Source of the DNA: an uncultured candidate division Zixibacteria bacterium
GTDB lineage: Bacteria > Zixibacteria > MSB-5A5 > GN15 > FEB-12
Assembly: GCA_913009765.1 (NCBI GenBank)
Contig: CAJVYT010000103.1
Coordinates: forward strand, 1 to 11,642
Direction of reading: 5' to 3'
DNA: 11,642 nt
Made by a program: the position numbers and the translations under genes. The notes under the pieces are model-generated. The model had not been told where the DNA came from, searched no databases, and was given only the letters and a program-made list of their open reading frames with translations. Below are positions 1 through 6,294 of this stretch, in pieces. Within the stretch, counting starts at the first letter, position 1. Each line of letters begins with the position of its first letter.

Positions 1-6
1 AGCGGG

Positions 7-51
7 TACGCCCAATGCTCAACATACCATATGTATGTCTCCGCTTGGGCG
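7..51. repeat. Symmetric nested inverted repeat
   Basis: CGCCCAA at 9-15 pairs with TTGGGCG at 45-51, and inside it CATAC at 23-27 pairs with GTATG at 33-37 around the 5-base centre CATAT. The two unpaired stretches between the stems are both 7 bases, so the structure is symmetric. It could form a cruciform or serve as a dimer binding site. No T-run follows on either strand, so it does not look like a terminator. Its function is unknown, and the contig edge is only a few bases away. Confidence 0.45.
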
Positions 52-410
52 ACACCACTACTCCTTGTATATCGAATTTTTACTTAGCCATCCTAAAACG
101 GTACTATGGACTTTTTACGAGTCCATCTTAATTACATTATACTATAATTATTTACAAGAATCTTGCCGAATTACACAGATGAAATGGAACAATAGACTTT
201 CAGGACATTATTGCAGGTCAAGTCAACGTTTGACACTTAATCAACTGTAATCTTATTTTTTCAATTGAGGTGATGTCCCCTAATCACCCCAACCCATAAT
301 ACTTCCTTACATCCTTACGGATCTTTCAGGTACGGAAGATGGGCTCAATATCCCCTTTCTTCTTACGAGCTTTCCTTGCCAGTCAACCCTTCCGATTTTC
401 TTTAAATAGA

Positions 411-548
411 GTCTGTGTATAAACTGCCGTTTTTTATTTTTGTCATGCCCCGAAAGCGTTCGGGATAACCAGAACTTATTGAAAAGACTGGATTCCGGCC
501 TAAGGACTGCCGGAATGACAGATTGAGAGACCGACTTTATACACAGAC
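411..548. mobile_element. MITE-like unit 1
   Basis: A 138-bp non-coding unit starts with GTCTGTGTATAAA and ends with its inverse TTTATACACAGAC (536-548). Inside are two hairpins. CCCGAA/TTCGGG (449-454, 459-464) lies in a GTCATnCC context, and ATTCCGGC/GCCGGAAT (492-499, 509-516) is followed by GACA. It is flanked by TAAATAGA (403-410) on the left and TAAATAGT (551-558) on the right, which look like an 8-bp target duplication. No transposase is present, so it would depend on one supplied elsewhere. The 8-bp duplication would suit an IS256/Mutator-type enzyme, but that is a guess. Confidence 0.65.
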
Positions 549-558
549 AATAAATAGT

Positions 559-676
559 GTCTGTGTATAAAGTCATCTATTCCGTCATTCCGCACTTGAT
601 GTGTAATCCAGAACCGCTTGATTTTACTGGATTCCCGTTTTCACGGGAATGACAACAACACAGTTTATACACAGAC
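559..676. mobile_element. MITE-like unit 2
   Basis: A second unit of 118 bp has the same terminal inverted repeat, GTCTGTGTATAAA at 559-571 and TTTATACACAGAC at 664-676. Its interior is related in style to unit 1: a degenerate GTCATTCC...AATCCAG arm near 584-610, and a perfect ATTCCCGT/ACGGGAAT hairpin (631-638, 643-650) followed by GAC. TAAATAGT occurs just before it (551-558) and just after it (679-686). Units 1 and 2 therefore sit in tandem and share the middle copy of the TAAATAG direct repeat. Confidence 0.65.
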
Positions 677-752
677 ACTAAATAGTATATTCTTGATGGG
701 ATACAGGATGTAAATTAGGTGTTGCGTGATGGAGCTTCTAAAGACAGATGTG

Positions 753-841
753 CTTATTGCATGATTTCCATGTAACCAGCAATAACATCAATCGTTATTG
801 CTGAATTCTGCAATAAGAAAATACAGGAATAGTTGCATTCA
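753..841. repeat. Left copy of fic-flanking repeat
   Basis: This 89-bp stretch matches 2092-2180 without gaps at about 71 of 89 positions by hand count. The last 54 bases (788-841) match at 49 of 54. It contains alternating half-sites TTATTGC (754-760), GCAATAA (779-785), TTATTGC (795-801) and GCAATAA (810-816). It begins 25 bases beyond the fic stop codon. The right copy overlaps the putative fic promoter region, so this one may be a duplicated promoter or operator left behind by a lost neighbouring gene. Confidence 0.7.
795..816. promoter_or_regulatory. TTATTGC/GCAATAA palindrome, left
   Basis: TTATTGC and GCAATAA face each other around TGAATTCT, so the whole 22-bp site is palindromic except for one position on each side of the central GAATTC. 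The equivalent right-hand site keeps the palindrome with GGATCC in the centre. A paired change that preserves symmetry suggests a dimeric protein binding site or a DNA hairpin. Confidence 0.5.
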
Positions 842-865
842 GTTGATGAACAATAGTTATTCTTT

Positions 866-2041
866 TTATAACTCTGAAATTTCTTCGCTTTCAGAAGAAG
901 TCAGGAGGTTCATTAACTCTGTTGCTACAAACATCTTGTTTCTACGTCTTCCGGTTACCTCATGTAGTATCCCGATTTTTACAAGTCTTAAGACCCCTGT
1001 TTTTATAAAATTAAATGAAAGCCCCCACTTTTTACTCAACTGAGCAATAGATACGACCGGAATCTTGAATATTTCATCTATTAATCTGTAAGCAGATTCT
1101 GGAACCTTTTTAGTAGCTTTTAGGCGCTCCCGATACTCAACATGGAGTTTAAGGATCTTCATGGCATCTTTTAATGCATTGTCTGCCTGATTAACAACTC
1201 CGCGAAGGAAAAATTCAATCCATCCCCTCCAATCCCCCTTTTGACTGACGGCAAGCAGTTTTGAATAGTAGTCATTTCTGTATTTATCAAAGAACTCTGA
1301 AAGATAAAGAAGAGGTTGTGTAAGACAACCTTTATCATAAAGAAAGAGGGTTATTAGAAGCCTTCCTATACGACCGTTGCCATCTATGAATGGATGTATT
1401 GCTTCAAACTGGTAATGCATTAAAGCAGACTGAATTAAAATTGGCTCTGTTGGGTCTGAATTAACATATTTCTCCCAATTACTTAATGCCTCATTCATTT
1501 CTTCAACCGGGGGAGGAACATATGTTGCCTCATTTAGTGTACAGTTCGGTGGTCCTATCCAGTTCTGACTTCGGCGTAGTTCTCCAGGGGCACCATGCTT
1601 ACCACGTACTCCTTTCATTAAAATTCCATGCAGTTCGCAAATCAGCCTTGTAGAAATGGGTAATTTATGTATAAGGTTAATCCCCTCCTCCATTGCTTGC
1701 ACATAATTTATAACTTCCTTTACATCCGGGGTCTTAGGCTCTTTCATCTCTAATGCTTCATAAAAGAAGAGGTCACTAAGGGAAGATTGCGTCCCCTCAA
1801 TCCTTGAGCTTGATACAGCTTCGCGACGAATATAAGGAGCAATTAAAAGATAGGGATTTTGAAGCACCCTTCCTGTGCCCGACAACTCACCCAGTAATCT
1901 ATCGGCAACTGAAAGCAGCTTGATAAGCCTTGTATCATATTTTACTTTGGGTGGAAGTGGGTTCGGGACAAAGGCCCAATAATCCTTCAAGGTCTTTATA
2001 CACTTTCCAGATGGTGAATTTTCAAAATCTTTTGGATGCAA
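866..2041 (-). CDS. Fic domain protein with C-terminal winged helix
   Basis: This 391-aa protein is a Fic-family enzyme. Such enzymes usually transfer AMP from ATP to a hydroxyl side chain of a target protein. The catalytic motif HPFIDGNGRIGR is complete at residues 216-227 (H216, D220, N222, R224, R227). An N-terminal inhibitory helix motif of the S-x3-E-[G/N] type is visible at S78 to G83 (S..RIEG), so this is an intramolecularly inhibited Fic of the Fic_N type. The segment before it (about 20-75, NPLPPK... then NPYLLIAPYIRREA) matches the usual Fic_N start. Residues of about 315-375 look like a winged helix-turn-helix. The start is TTG, supported by GGAGGAGGG a few bases upstream. The gene lies downstream of the nucleotide operon but has its own TATA-like sequence and palindromic sites, suggesting autoregulation by the winged helix. 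The protein target cannot be read from sequence. Confidence 0.93.
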   Translation of the reverse strand: MHPKDFENSPSGKCIKTLKDYWAFVPNPLPPKVKYDTRLIKLLSVADRLLGELSGTGRVLQNPYLLIAPYIRREAVSSSRIEGTQSSLSDLFFYEALEMKEPKTPDVKEVINYVQAMEEGINLIHKLPISTRLICELHGILMKGVRGKHGAPGELRRSQNWIGPPNCTLNEATYVPPPVEEMNEALSNWEKYVNSDPTEPILIQSALMHYQFEAIHPFIDGNGRIGRLLITLFLYDKGCLTQPLLYLSEFFDKYRNDYYSKLLAVSQKGDWRGWIEFFLRGVVNQADNALKDAMKILKLHVEYRERLKATKKVPESAYRLIDEIFKIPVVSIAQLSKKWGLSFNFIKTGVLRLVKIGILHEVTGRRRNKMFVATELMNLLTSSESEEISEL

Positions 2042-2045
2042 AGCC

Positions 2046-2056
2046 CTCCTCCATAT
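2046..2056 (-). promoter_or_regulatory. Strong ribosome binding site of fic
   Basis: On the minus strand GGAGGAGGG stands directly before the TTG at 2041, with 5-6 bases of spacing from the core GGAGG. This decides the non-ATG start, since the alternative ATG codons lie well inside the conserved Fic_N region. Confidence 0.6.
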
Positions 2057-2077
2057 TTAAGTTTTATCGTAAATCTT

Positions 2078-2098
2078 GCAATAACAGAATATATATTG
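2078..2098 (-). promoter_or_regulatory. Putative fic promoter with operator half-site
   Basis: On the minus strand an AT-only TATATATTC stretch (about 2088-2096) lies 45-50 bases before the fic start. That is compatible with an archaeal TATA box and a leader of roughly 25 bases carrying the ribosome site. GTTATTGC (2078-2085), the same half-site as in the flanking palindromes, lies just downstream of it. A repressor bound there would block transcription. This is inference from position only. Confidence 0.35.
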
Positions 2099-2180
2099 AA
2101 AGATTATCACATATCCTTCAATAATGTCAATCGTTATTGCAGGATCCAGCAATAAGAAAACACAGGAATAGTTGCATTCA
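2092..2180. repeat. Right copy of fic-flanking repeat
   Basis: This matches 753-841 with a constant offset of 1339 bases and no gaps. It lies in the gap between the 172-aa gene (stop at 2189) and fic, so the unit of duplication is one repeat plus the fic gene. It contains TATTGAA (2094-2100), TTCAATA (2117-2123), TTATTGC (2134-2140) and GCAATAA (2149-2155). Homologous recombination between the copies would delete fic exactly. Confidence 0.7.
2134..2155. promoter_or_regulatory. TTATTGC/GCAATAA palindrome, right
   Basis: TTATTGC and GCAATAA flank AGGATCCA with the same 15-base start-to-start spacing as the left site. The centre is GGATCC where the left site has GAATTC: the A-T pair became G-C on both arms, so symmetry is preserved. 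The site lies 95-115 bases upstream of the fic start. Confidence 0.5.
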
Positions 2181-2188
2181 TCGATTAT

Positions 2189-2707
2189 TCAGACTATCCT
2201 TGTTACAAAACATAACCCCCGAATTTTTTGAGGATACCTGCATTCGATGGTTCCCGCCTTCAAACGAGAAGTATATGCACAGAAAAATCGAACGTCAGGT
2301 TCTTCTTTAAAGAAAGACTCCAAGATGCCAAAGTCAGATTTCAATTTAGCAAGCTCAACATCATACTCTTCTTCCCACTCATAACATTTGAGCGCAATAA
2401 AGACGCACCCTGTTTTATCTTCAATTGCATAATGGTAGTTAGGACTCCGTCCGAGGTAAAGGGCCTCTGGCTGATAACCTTTCCTTAGGGCCCGGTCAAT
2501 GGCTTCTATAATAACGAAATTCATCTGTGAGAAACAAGCCAGTCCATTATCTCTGACTCTCATGCGTTTACCATAGTCCATGACTTCATTGGCTACATCA
2601 ATGGTAATTCTATGAGAATCAGAATAATTCTTGACATATAAATCTGTTACTTCTTCATTGAATCCGAGTTTCCAGAAATAGTTGATAGCGTTGAGAATTA
2701 TGCTCAT
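2189..2707 (-). CDS. Uncharacterised 172-aa protein of the nucleotide operon
   Basis: I do not recognise this family. The protein is soluble, acidic to neutral and mixed alpha/beta in appearance. It has an early helical part (1-45), a central stretch with DNGLACFSQMNF (about 53-64), and a C-terminal beta-rich end containing RFFCAYTSRLKAGTIECR (from about residue 140). No signal peptide, membrane segment or metal motif is evident. Its ATG overlaps the TGA of the kinase gene in an ATGA arrangement, so the two are almost certainly translated together. Being third in an operon with ribonucleotide reductase and a nucleotide kinase suggests a role in or around nucleotide supply, but that is context only. 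The stop lies 9 bases from the fic-flanking repeat. Confidence 0.75.
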   Translation of the reverse strand: MSIILNAINYFWKLGFNEEVTDLYVKNYSDSHRITIDVANEVMDYGKRMRVRDNGLACFSQMNFVIIEAIDRALRKGYQPEALYLGRSPNYHYAIEDKTGCVFIALKCYEWEEEYDVELAKLKSDFGILESFFKEEPDVRFFCAYTSRLKAGTIECRYPQKIRGLCFVTRIV

Positions 2708-3309
2708 AAATCATTCCCCATAAGATTGTATTTCAATTTATGTGGTAGAGTTTCAATCATCTTAGCAACAACCTCTTCCTCGCTCAGTTCTGTCGTATCT
2801 ATGGCCACATATTCCATATCATGAGCATTGAAAAAAACTTCCATCTTTTCCCTGGCTTTTGGATAGAGTTTTGCTTTGTGTAAATCAGGGTCACTTGGAT
2901 CACGTTTACGAATACGCTTCTCAGCTTCTTCAACAGTTGTGTAAATCAGATAAGTAAAATCGGGTTTGCCAACCAGTTCTACCATTAAGTCGAAAATCTT
3001 GCTTGTTTCCTCTGAACCGCACCAAAAATAATTCGAGCCAAAATGTCGGTCAGTGATAATGTTCTCATATTTGAAATGGTGATAAATGAAGATATTACCA
3101 AGCCCATAAAACCAAGCCCGAAAAACATCGTTATCTACTTGGGCATTGATGTAATTCCGTATTCGAATGTAATTAGTAAAATCTCCCTCAGATTCATCAA
3201 ACAAGTAGTGAAGGGGTTTCTCAACAACTTTGCAATTCAGTCTTTTTGCGAGATTATGGGCTGCAGTGGTCTTTCCCACTCCATCCATACCTTCAATAGC
3301 AATATGCAT
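2704..3309 (-). CDS. Thymidylate kinase-like nucleotide kinase
   Basis: This 201-aa P-loop kinase belongs to the thymidylate/deoxynucleoside kinase superfamily. It begins with a strand and Walker A motif, GMDGVGKTT at residues 7-15, in the EGxDGxGKTT context typical of dTMP kinases. A DR motif follows at D87-R88 (TDRHFGSNYFW), and an arginine-rich lid at about 132-137 (RIRKRD). The length fits the family (200-215 aa). The strand after the P-loop carries EKPLHYLFDE rather than the usual EPGGT, so the phosphate acceptor may be dTMP or a related nucleotide or nucleoside. It starts 3 bases after the nrdGD stop, with GGAGGTGG as a strong ribosome site inside the end of that gene, and it overlaps the next gene by ATGA. 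It would phosphorylate precursors in the same dNTP pathway. Confidence 0.85.
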   Translation of the reverse strand: MHIAIEGMDGVGKTTAAHNLAKRLNCKVVEKPLHYLFDESEGDFTNYIRIRNYINAQVDNDVFRAWFYGLGNIFIYHHFKYENIITDRHFGSNYFWCGSEETSKIFDLMVELVGKPDFTYLIYTTVEEAEKRIRKRDPSDPDLHKAKLYPKAREKMEVFFNAHDMEYVAIDTTELSEEEVVAKMIETLPHKLKYNLMGNDL

Positions 3310-3312
3310 GGT

Positions 3313-5487
3313 TTATCCACCTCCATGTTTATTTATACATGTGTTTGGAGTACGGTGGGCGACTTCAGCTTTTTTACCGGCAGTGAAGAAATCCAATTCC
3401 TCGAGATATCCAGAAACACGACGGATACGATAGATATCATCGCTACCACACTCGGGGCAAAGATCAAATGTTCCTAACTCTCCGCAAGTGCGGCAATTGT
3501 CCAGCGGAAAATTTATTCCAAGATAGTTAACGCCGTTCTCAATCCCTGCCTTTATGATCTCCTCAACGGCCTCAATATTGTTCAAGGGAGCAGAAGAAAA
3601 CTCCACATAAGATATGCAACCCCCATTACAATGAACATGAAAGGGTCCCTCGAATCGAATCTTCTGGACAGGATGGAGCCCCGAGTCCACATCAACATGG
3701 AATGAGTTTGTATAAAACTCTTTCTTAATGATAGGATGGTCAAAGTAGTTCTGATCTATGGAAGGAAACCTGCCGGAAATGTACTCCCCAGAAGACGCAA
3801 GAAGGGTGAAATTCAGGTTGTATTCCTCTATAAACCCATCTACAACATTGCGCATATGCTTCACGATATCGAGAGCACGCGCATAGTTTTGGTCCGAAGA
3901 ATAATATTTCTCACCTGACAAAACCTCTACGGCTTCTGATAGACCAATAAATCCTACTGAGAGTGTGCCATTCTTGAAAACTTCTTCAAGAGAATCAGCA
4001 GTCTTAAAATCTTGAATCCATAAGTTAAAACGGTAGTTACATGGAAAATCGTTGGGTTCTAACTTCAACAGGCCGTGATATCTATCAAGAAGAATATCTT
4101 TCACTGTGATTGCCGTATCAGTCCACTTATCCTTGAACAACTTGAACTTATCATCTAAACTCAAATCAGGATAGTCCCGATCAATCTCTAGAGCGATTCG
4201 GGGCAGATTTATGGAAACATAATCTATATTGGCTCGTCCAATAGACTGGGGTTCACTGAAGAGGTTGGCAACAATTTTGGTTCTGCAACCCATGATGGCG
4301 ACCTTTCTAGGGTCCCACATCTCATTCGTCTTTGAATCAAAAATAAGATACGTTGGAATCATCTTCTTGCATGTGGACTTGAGTGCCAAACGTAATAAAT
4401 CGTAGTTTGGGTCTTCTGGTAGATAGTTCACACCTTTCTTGATTTTAAAGATAATGTTCGGCTTAATCATATCAAGAGATGAATTCATGAAGTATTCGAT
4501 AGCTGAACGTGTTGCTAAACGCCCAATATCTAATGTACAAAGGCCTAGATTAAAAGTTACATAGAAGGAATACTGACAGTTACGTTCATGGTTCTCGTTC
4601 AACCAATCAATGAACGATTCTATGGAGTCTCTGAGAACCTGACGATTTACATCGTTATCTTCCAATCCCAAACGATCAAAAAGAACCGCAATCTCTTCAT
4701 CAAAGTTTGGAAAACCAATACCTCCTGATTGTTCATGCCCAAGCTTCAAAATTAGATTCTGGTAATGGTCAAATATGCCGGAAATTTTCCTAAAATCAGA
4801 GAATTCAGAAAAACGGTCATAAGGGAAACCCTGAAGAACATCCATTTGAAGACAGTTATAGGTGTAATTATAGGTATCAAGGTCGTGGATATGGATTTTC
4901 CCTTCTTTGTGCAAAGTAGAAAATTTTGGATCTATTTTATCCAAAACTCTGCGCTTTGCCTCTTGAGAACCAATATTGAAAATATGGCTACTGGCCTTCA
5001 ATCTCTGCGACGCATTGTCATATTGCAATTTACTTATTTCCTTTATTCTTAAATTCCTTAAATCAATAAACTTTTGATTGGTAGATCCTATAAAATCAAT
5101 GGTGGTGCAATGCTTATCTTTTTCGTATCTTCCAACTTTAATGTAATACAGACTTTGGATTAATTCATTGGGAACATTTTCCAATTCATATCCAGTATAT
5201 AGTACTATATTGAAGTCTTTCAAAAGAACAATTAATTCTATAACAGCAGGTACTTGTAATAGTGGTTCTCCACCAGATATCGTTAACTTCTTATTATGTG
5301 AATTCTTACGAATTTCGTTCGCCAATTCAGAGACTGAGATAGATATTCCCTTATTGATGTCCCATGTAGTGGGATTATGGCATCCTTCGCACTTTTGTTC
5401 ACATCCCTGAAGATACAACACCGTCCTGATTCCAGGGCCGTCGACGATTGACCCCTTGAAATCTATTGAATTTATTATTATATCCAT
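3313..5487 (-). CDS. Fused anaerobic ribonucleotide reductase, NrdG-NrdD
   Basis: This single 724-aa protein joins the activase and the catalytic subunit of class III ribonucleotide reductase, which reduces NTPs to dNTPs without oxygen. Residues 1-155 are a radical-SAM NrdG domain. The 4Fe-4S cysteines are C29, C33 and C36 (CX3CX2C, CEQKCEGC), and SGGEP at 71-75 binds the methionine carboxylate/amino end. From about residue 160 it is NrdD: C212 (NC) and the thiyl-radical cysteine in MGCR (C401), then VSINLPRIALE (424-434). A zinc site has C665/C668 and C677/C680, and the glycyl-radical loop RRVSGY has G693 as the radical glycine, with Ser replacing the more common Cys before it. The N-terminal ATP-cone regulatory domain usual in NrdD is missing; the activase occupies that place. 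The enzyme heads an operon with a nucleotide kinase. The reading frame is continuous, so the fusion is not an obvious sequencing artefact. Confidence 0.95.
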   Translation of the reverse strand: MDIIINSIDFKGSIVDGPGIRTVLYLQGCEQKCEGCHNPTTWDINKGISISVSELANEIRKNSHNKKLTISGGEPLLQVPAVIELIVLLKDFNIVLYTGYELENVPNELIQSLYYIKVGRYEKDKHCTTIDFIGSTNQKFIDLRNLRIKEISKLQYDNASQRLKASSHIFNIGSQEAKRRVLDKIDPKFSTLHKEGKIHIHDLDTYNYTYNCLQMDVLQGFPYDRFSEFSDFRKISGIFDHYQNLILKLGHEQSGGIGFPNFDEEIAVLFDRLGLEDNDVNRQVLRDSIESFIDWLNENHERNCQYSFYVTFNLGLCTLDIGRLATRSAIEYFMNSSLDMIKPNIIFKIKKGVNYLPEDPNYDLLRLALKSTCKKMIPTYLIFDSKTNEMWDPRKVAIMGCRTKIVANLFSEPQSIGRANIDYVSINLPRIALEIDRDYPDLSLDDKFKLFKDKWTDTAITVKDILLDRYHGLLKLEPNDFPCNYRFNLWIQDFKTADSLEEVFKNGTLSVGFIGLSEAVEVLSGEKYYSSDQNYARALDIVKHMRNVVDGFIEEYNLNFTLLASSGEYISGRFPSIDQNYFDHPIIKKEFYTNSFHVDVDSGLHPVQKIRFEGPFHVHCNGGCISYVEFSSAPLNNIEAVEEIIKAGIENGVNYLGINFPLDNCRTCGELGTFDLCPECGSDDIYRIRRVSGYLEELDFFTAGKKAEVAHRTPNTCINKHGGG

Positions 5488-5560
5488 TTATTATCCCGCC
5501 ATTTGTAATTCCTATACCTCATTGGTGTCAAGAGTTATCAATTTTAGCATTTCGCACAAC

Positions 5561-5571
5561 TATTTATATAC
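5561..5571 (-). promoter_or_regulatory. TATA-like box of the nrdGD operon
   Basis: On the minus strand TATATAAATA, preceded by CG, lies about 75-85 bases before the nrdGD ATG. With archaeal spacing, transcription would begin near 5540 and leave a leader of about 50 bases. It coincides with the outer end of the left inverted repeat, so the repeat may have supplied the promoter. The ribosome site of nrdGD itself is weak (GGCGGGAT about 10 bases upstream). Confidence 0.35.
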
Positions 5572-5726
5572 GAACCAGATTTGTATATCCTACAAATTTG
5601 GCGGTATAAGCGAACAGACTATCTTTCACCCCTTCATATGCAAACAATCTAATAGACTTTTTGCCTTACCTATATTTCTATTGTTTACATGAGTATATAT
5701 CTCTATTGTTTTTGAATTTACTTTAA
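5566..5726 (-). repeat. Left inverted-repeat copy of integrase-derived element end
   Basis: Read on the minus strand, this is an imperfect match to 6855-7010 read on the plus strand. The outermost 58 bases (5566-5623 against 6953-7010) align without gaps at about 45 of 58 positions, including a 16-base identical run GTTCGCTTATACCGCC. Further in, AAAGTC.ATT.GAT.GTTTGCA.ATGAA, AGATATATA.TCAT and TTAAAGTAA.TTCAA are also shared. The outer end carries inverted arms ATATAC...GTATAT, 23 bases overall, in both copies although the 11 bases between them differ. The two copies point outward, like terminal inverted repeats of an island of about 1.45 kb. Confidence 0.7.
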
Positions 5727-5727
5727 A
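5626..5727 (-). pseudogene. C-terminal remnant of a tyrosine recombinase
   Basis: A 33-codon open frame within the left inverted repeat translates to FKVNSKTIEIYTHVNN followed by RNIGKAKSLLDCLHMKG and a stop. The TIEIYTHV part is the signature around the catalytic tyrosine of phage-integrase/Xer recombinases, and the K-S-x-L-D tail is the usual C-terminus of short integrases. The expected GH..LGHSS block just before it is missing, and the upstream frame is interrupted, so this is only a fragment. The related plus-strand copy is more decayed in the tyrosine region but keeps EKSPLDSL. Both share the deletion, which means an already defective copy was duplicated. Confidence 0.6.
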
Positions 5728-5875
5728 TCAGTGTTTATAGATGGGTTGCGAAACCGAAAAAGGGGTATAAACCGTAGTATCCTTCTTTATTTTAACTCTT
5801 TTACAAGCAGAAGCCTGAAGTCTTAAAATTCACAGTATACCATTATCACAAAAAAGCTTGAAAGATGGGAGTAAT

Positions 5876-6294
5876 TCACTTTGCGAGTCTATATCTTTTC
5901 AGGGCATCCGGGAACAGTTGATTCATCGGATTCGAAGGCAGTTTGAACACAACCCGCACGAATTTTTCAGGTATGACGGGGTCAACTTTCATTATAAAAG
6001 GTTCGATATATTCTTTTGCAAAATTCATGAATACAATACCTTCTTCCACACCCAACCGATCGATTTTATCATTAAGCCTGGGATCAAGTTTCATAGATTT
6101 TGTAATTGAATCCCTATCTTTTTCCTGCAGCTTAAGAAGTAATATGGTTCCTGGGCACTATCTAAAATTCCAGTGATATTTAAATTTTTGCCTGTACTCT
6201 CGTTCTGATTTTGCTTAACAAACACAGGGAAACACTTCAGGTCGGCATTACAACGGGGAACAGTGATTGAAGAGATGCCAGAGAGAACATTCAT
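5876..6294 (-). pseudogene. Frameshifted remnant, possibly of a HerA/VirB4-type ATPase C-terminus
   Basis: Two overlapping minus-strand frames (6091-6294 and 5876-6094) read as one protein once a single-base shift near 6132-6142 is corrected. The first frame runs into SAQEPYYFLL, and the second continues as KLQEKDRDSITKSMKLDPRL upstream of its apparent ATG. The merged sequence then has NDKIDRLGVEEGIVFM and a C-terminal FVRVVFKLP, ending in KRYRLAK. The pattern of a short helix pair, a 'leu-x-x-x-E-G-hydrophobic' strand and a Pro-Phe-x-x-K-V strand recalls the C-termini of DUF87/HerA or VirB4-like ATPases, but no catalytic motif is present and this is a weak guess. The 5' end runs into the divergent membrane gene, so it appears truncated as well as frameshifted. 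Confidence 0.45.

Larger units (their letters stand above)
1..865. other. Gene-free region
   Basis: I see no convincing gene here on either strand. The stretch holds the nested palindrome near base 9, a 7-bp stem hairpin at 106-126 (ATGGACT/AGTCCAT), a 6-bp stem hairpin at 269-288 (GGTGAT/ATCACC), two MITE-like units (411-676) and the left copy of the repeat that brackets the fic gene (753-841). A minus-strand open frame across 307-576 is mostly translated MITE sequence and is not taken as a gene. The region reads as a landing zone for small repeats. Confidence 0.6.

Noticed and set aside
106..126. Hairpin ATGGACT/AGTCCAT as a terminator
   Set aside because: No T-run follows on either strand and no gene ends nearby.
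35..250. Plus-strand frame of 71 codons
   Set aside because: Composition is random-looking, it runs through hairpins, and there is no ribosome site.
307..576. Minus-strand frame of 89 codons
   Set aside because: More than half of it is translation through MITE unit 1 and its terminal repeat; no protein-like conservation or ribosome site is seen.
795..816. fic-flanking repeats as integron attC sites
   Set aside because: A gene plus a palindromic repeat suggested a cassette, but the R' and R'' consensus (GTTRRRY, RYYYAAC) is absent and no integrase of that type is present.
5528..5533. Bacterial -35 element TTGACA upstream of nrdGD
   Set aside because: TTGACA occurs on the minus strand, but at 17 bases downstream only a poor -10 (TTACAA) follows. 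The TATATAAATA further upstream fits better with the other archaeal-type signals.
5488..5623. NrdR box upstream of the reductase
   Set aside because: I found no paired sites resembling the NrdR consensus; the symmetric sequence there belongs to the inverted-repeat end.
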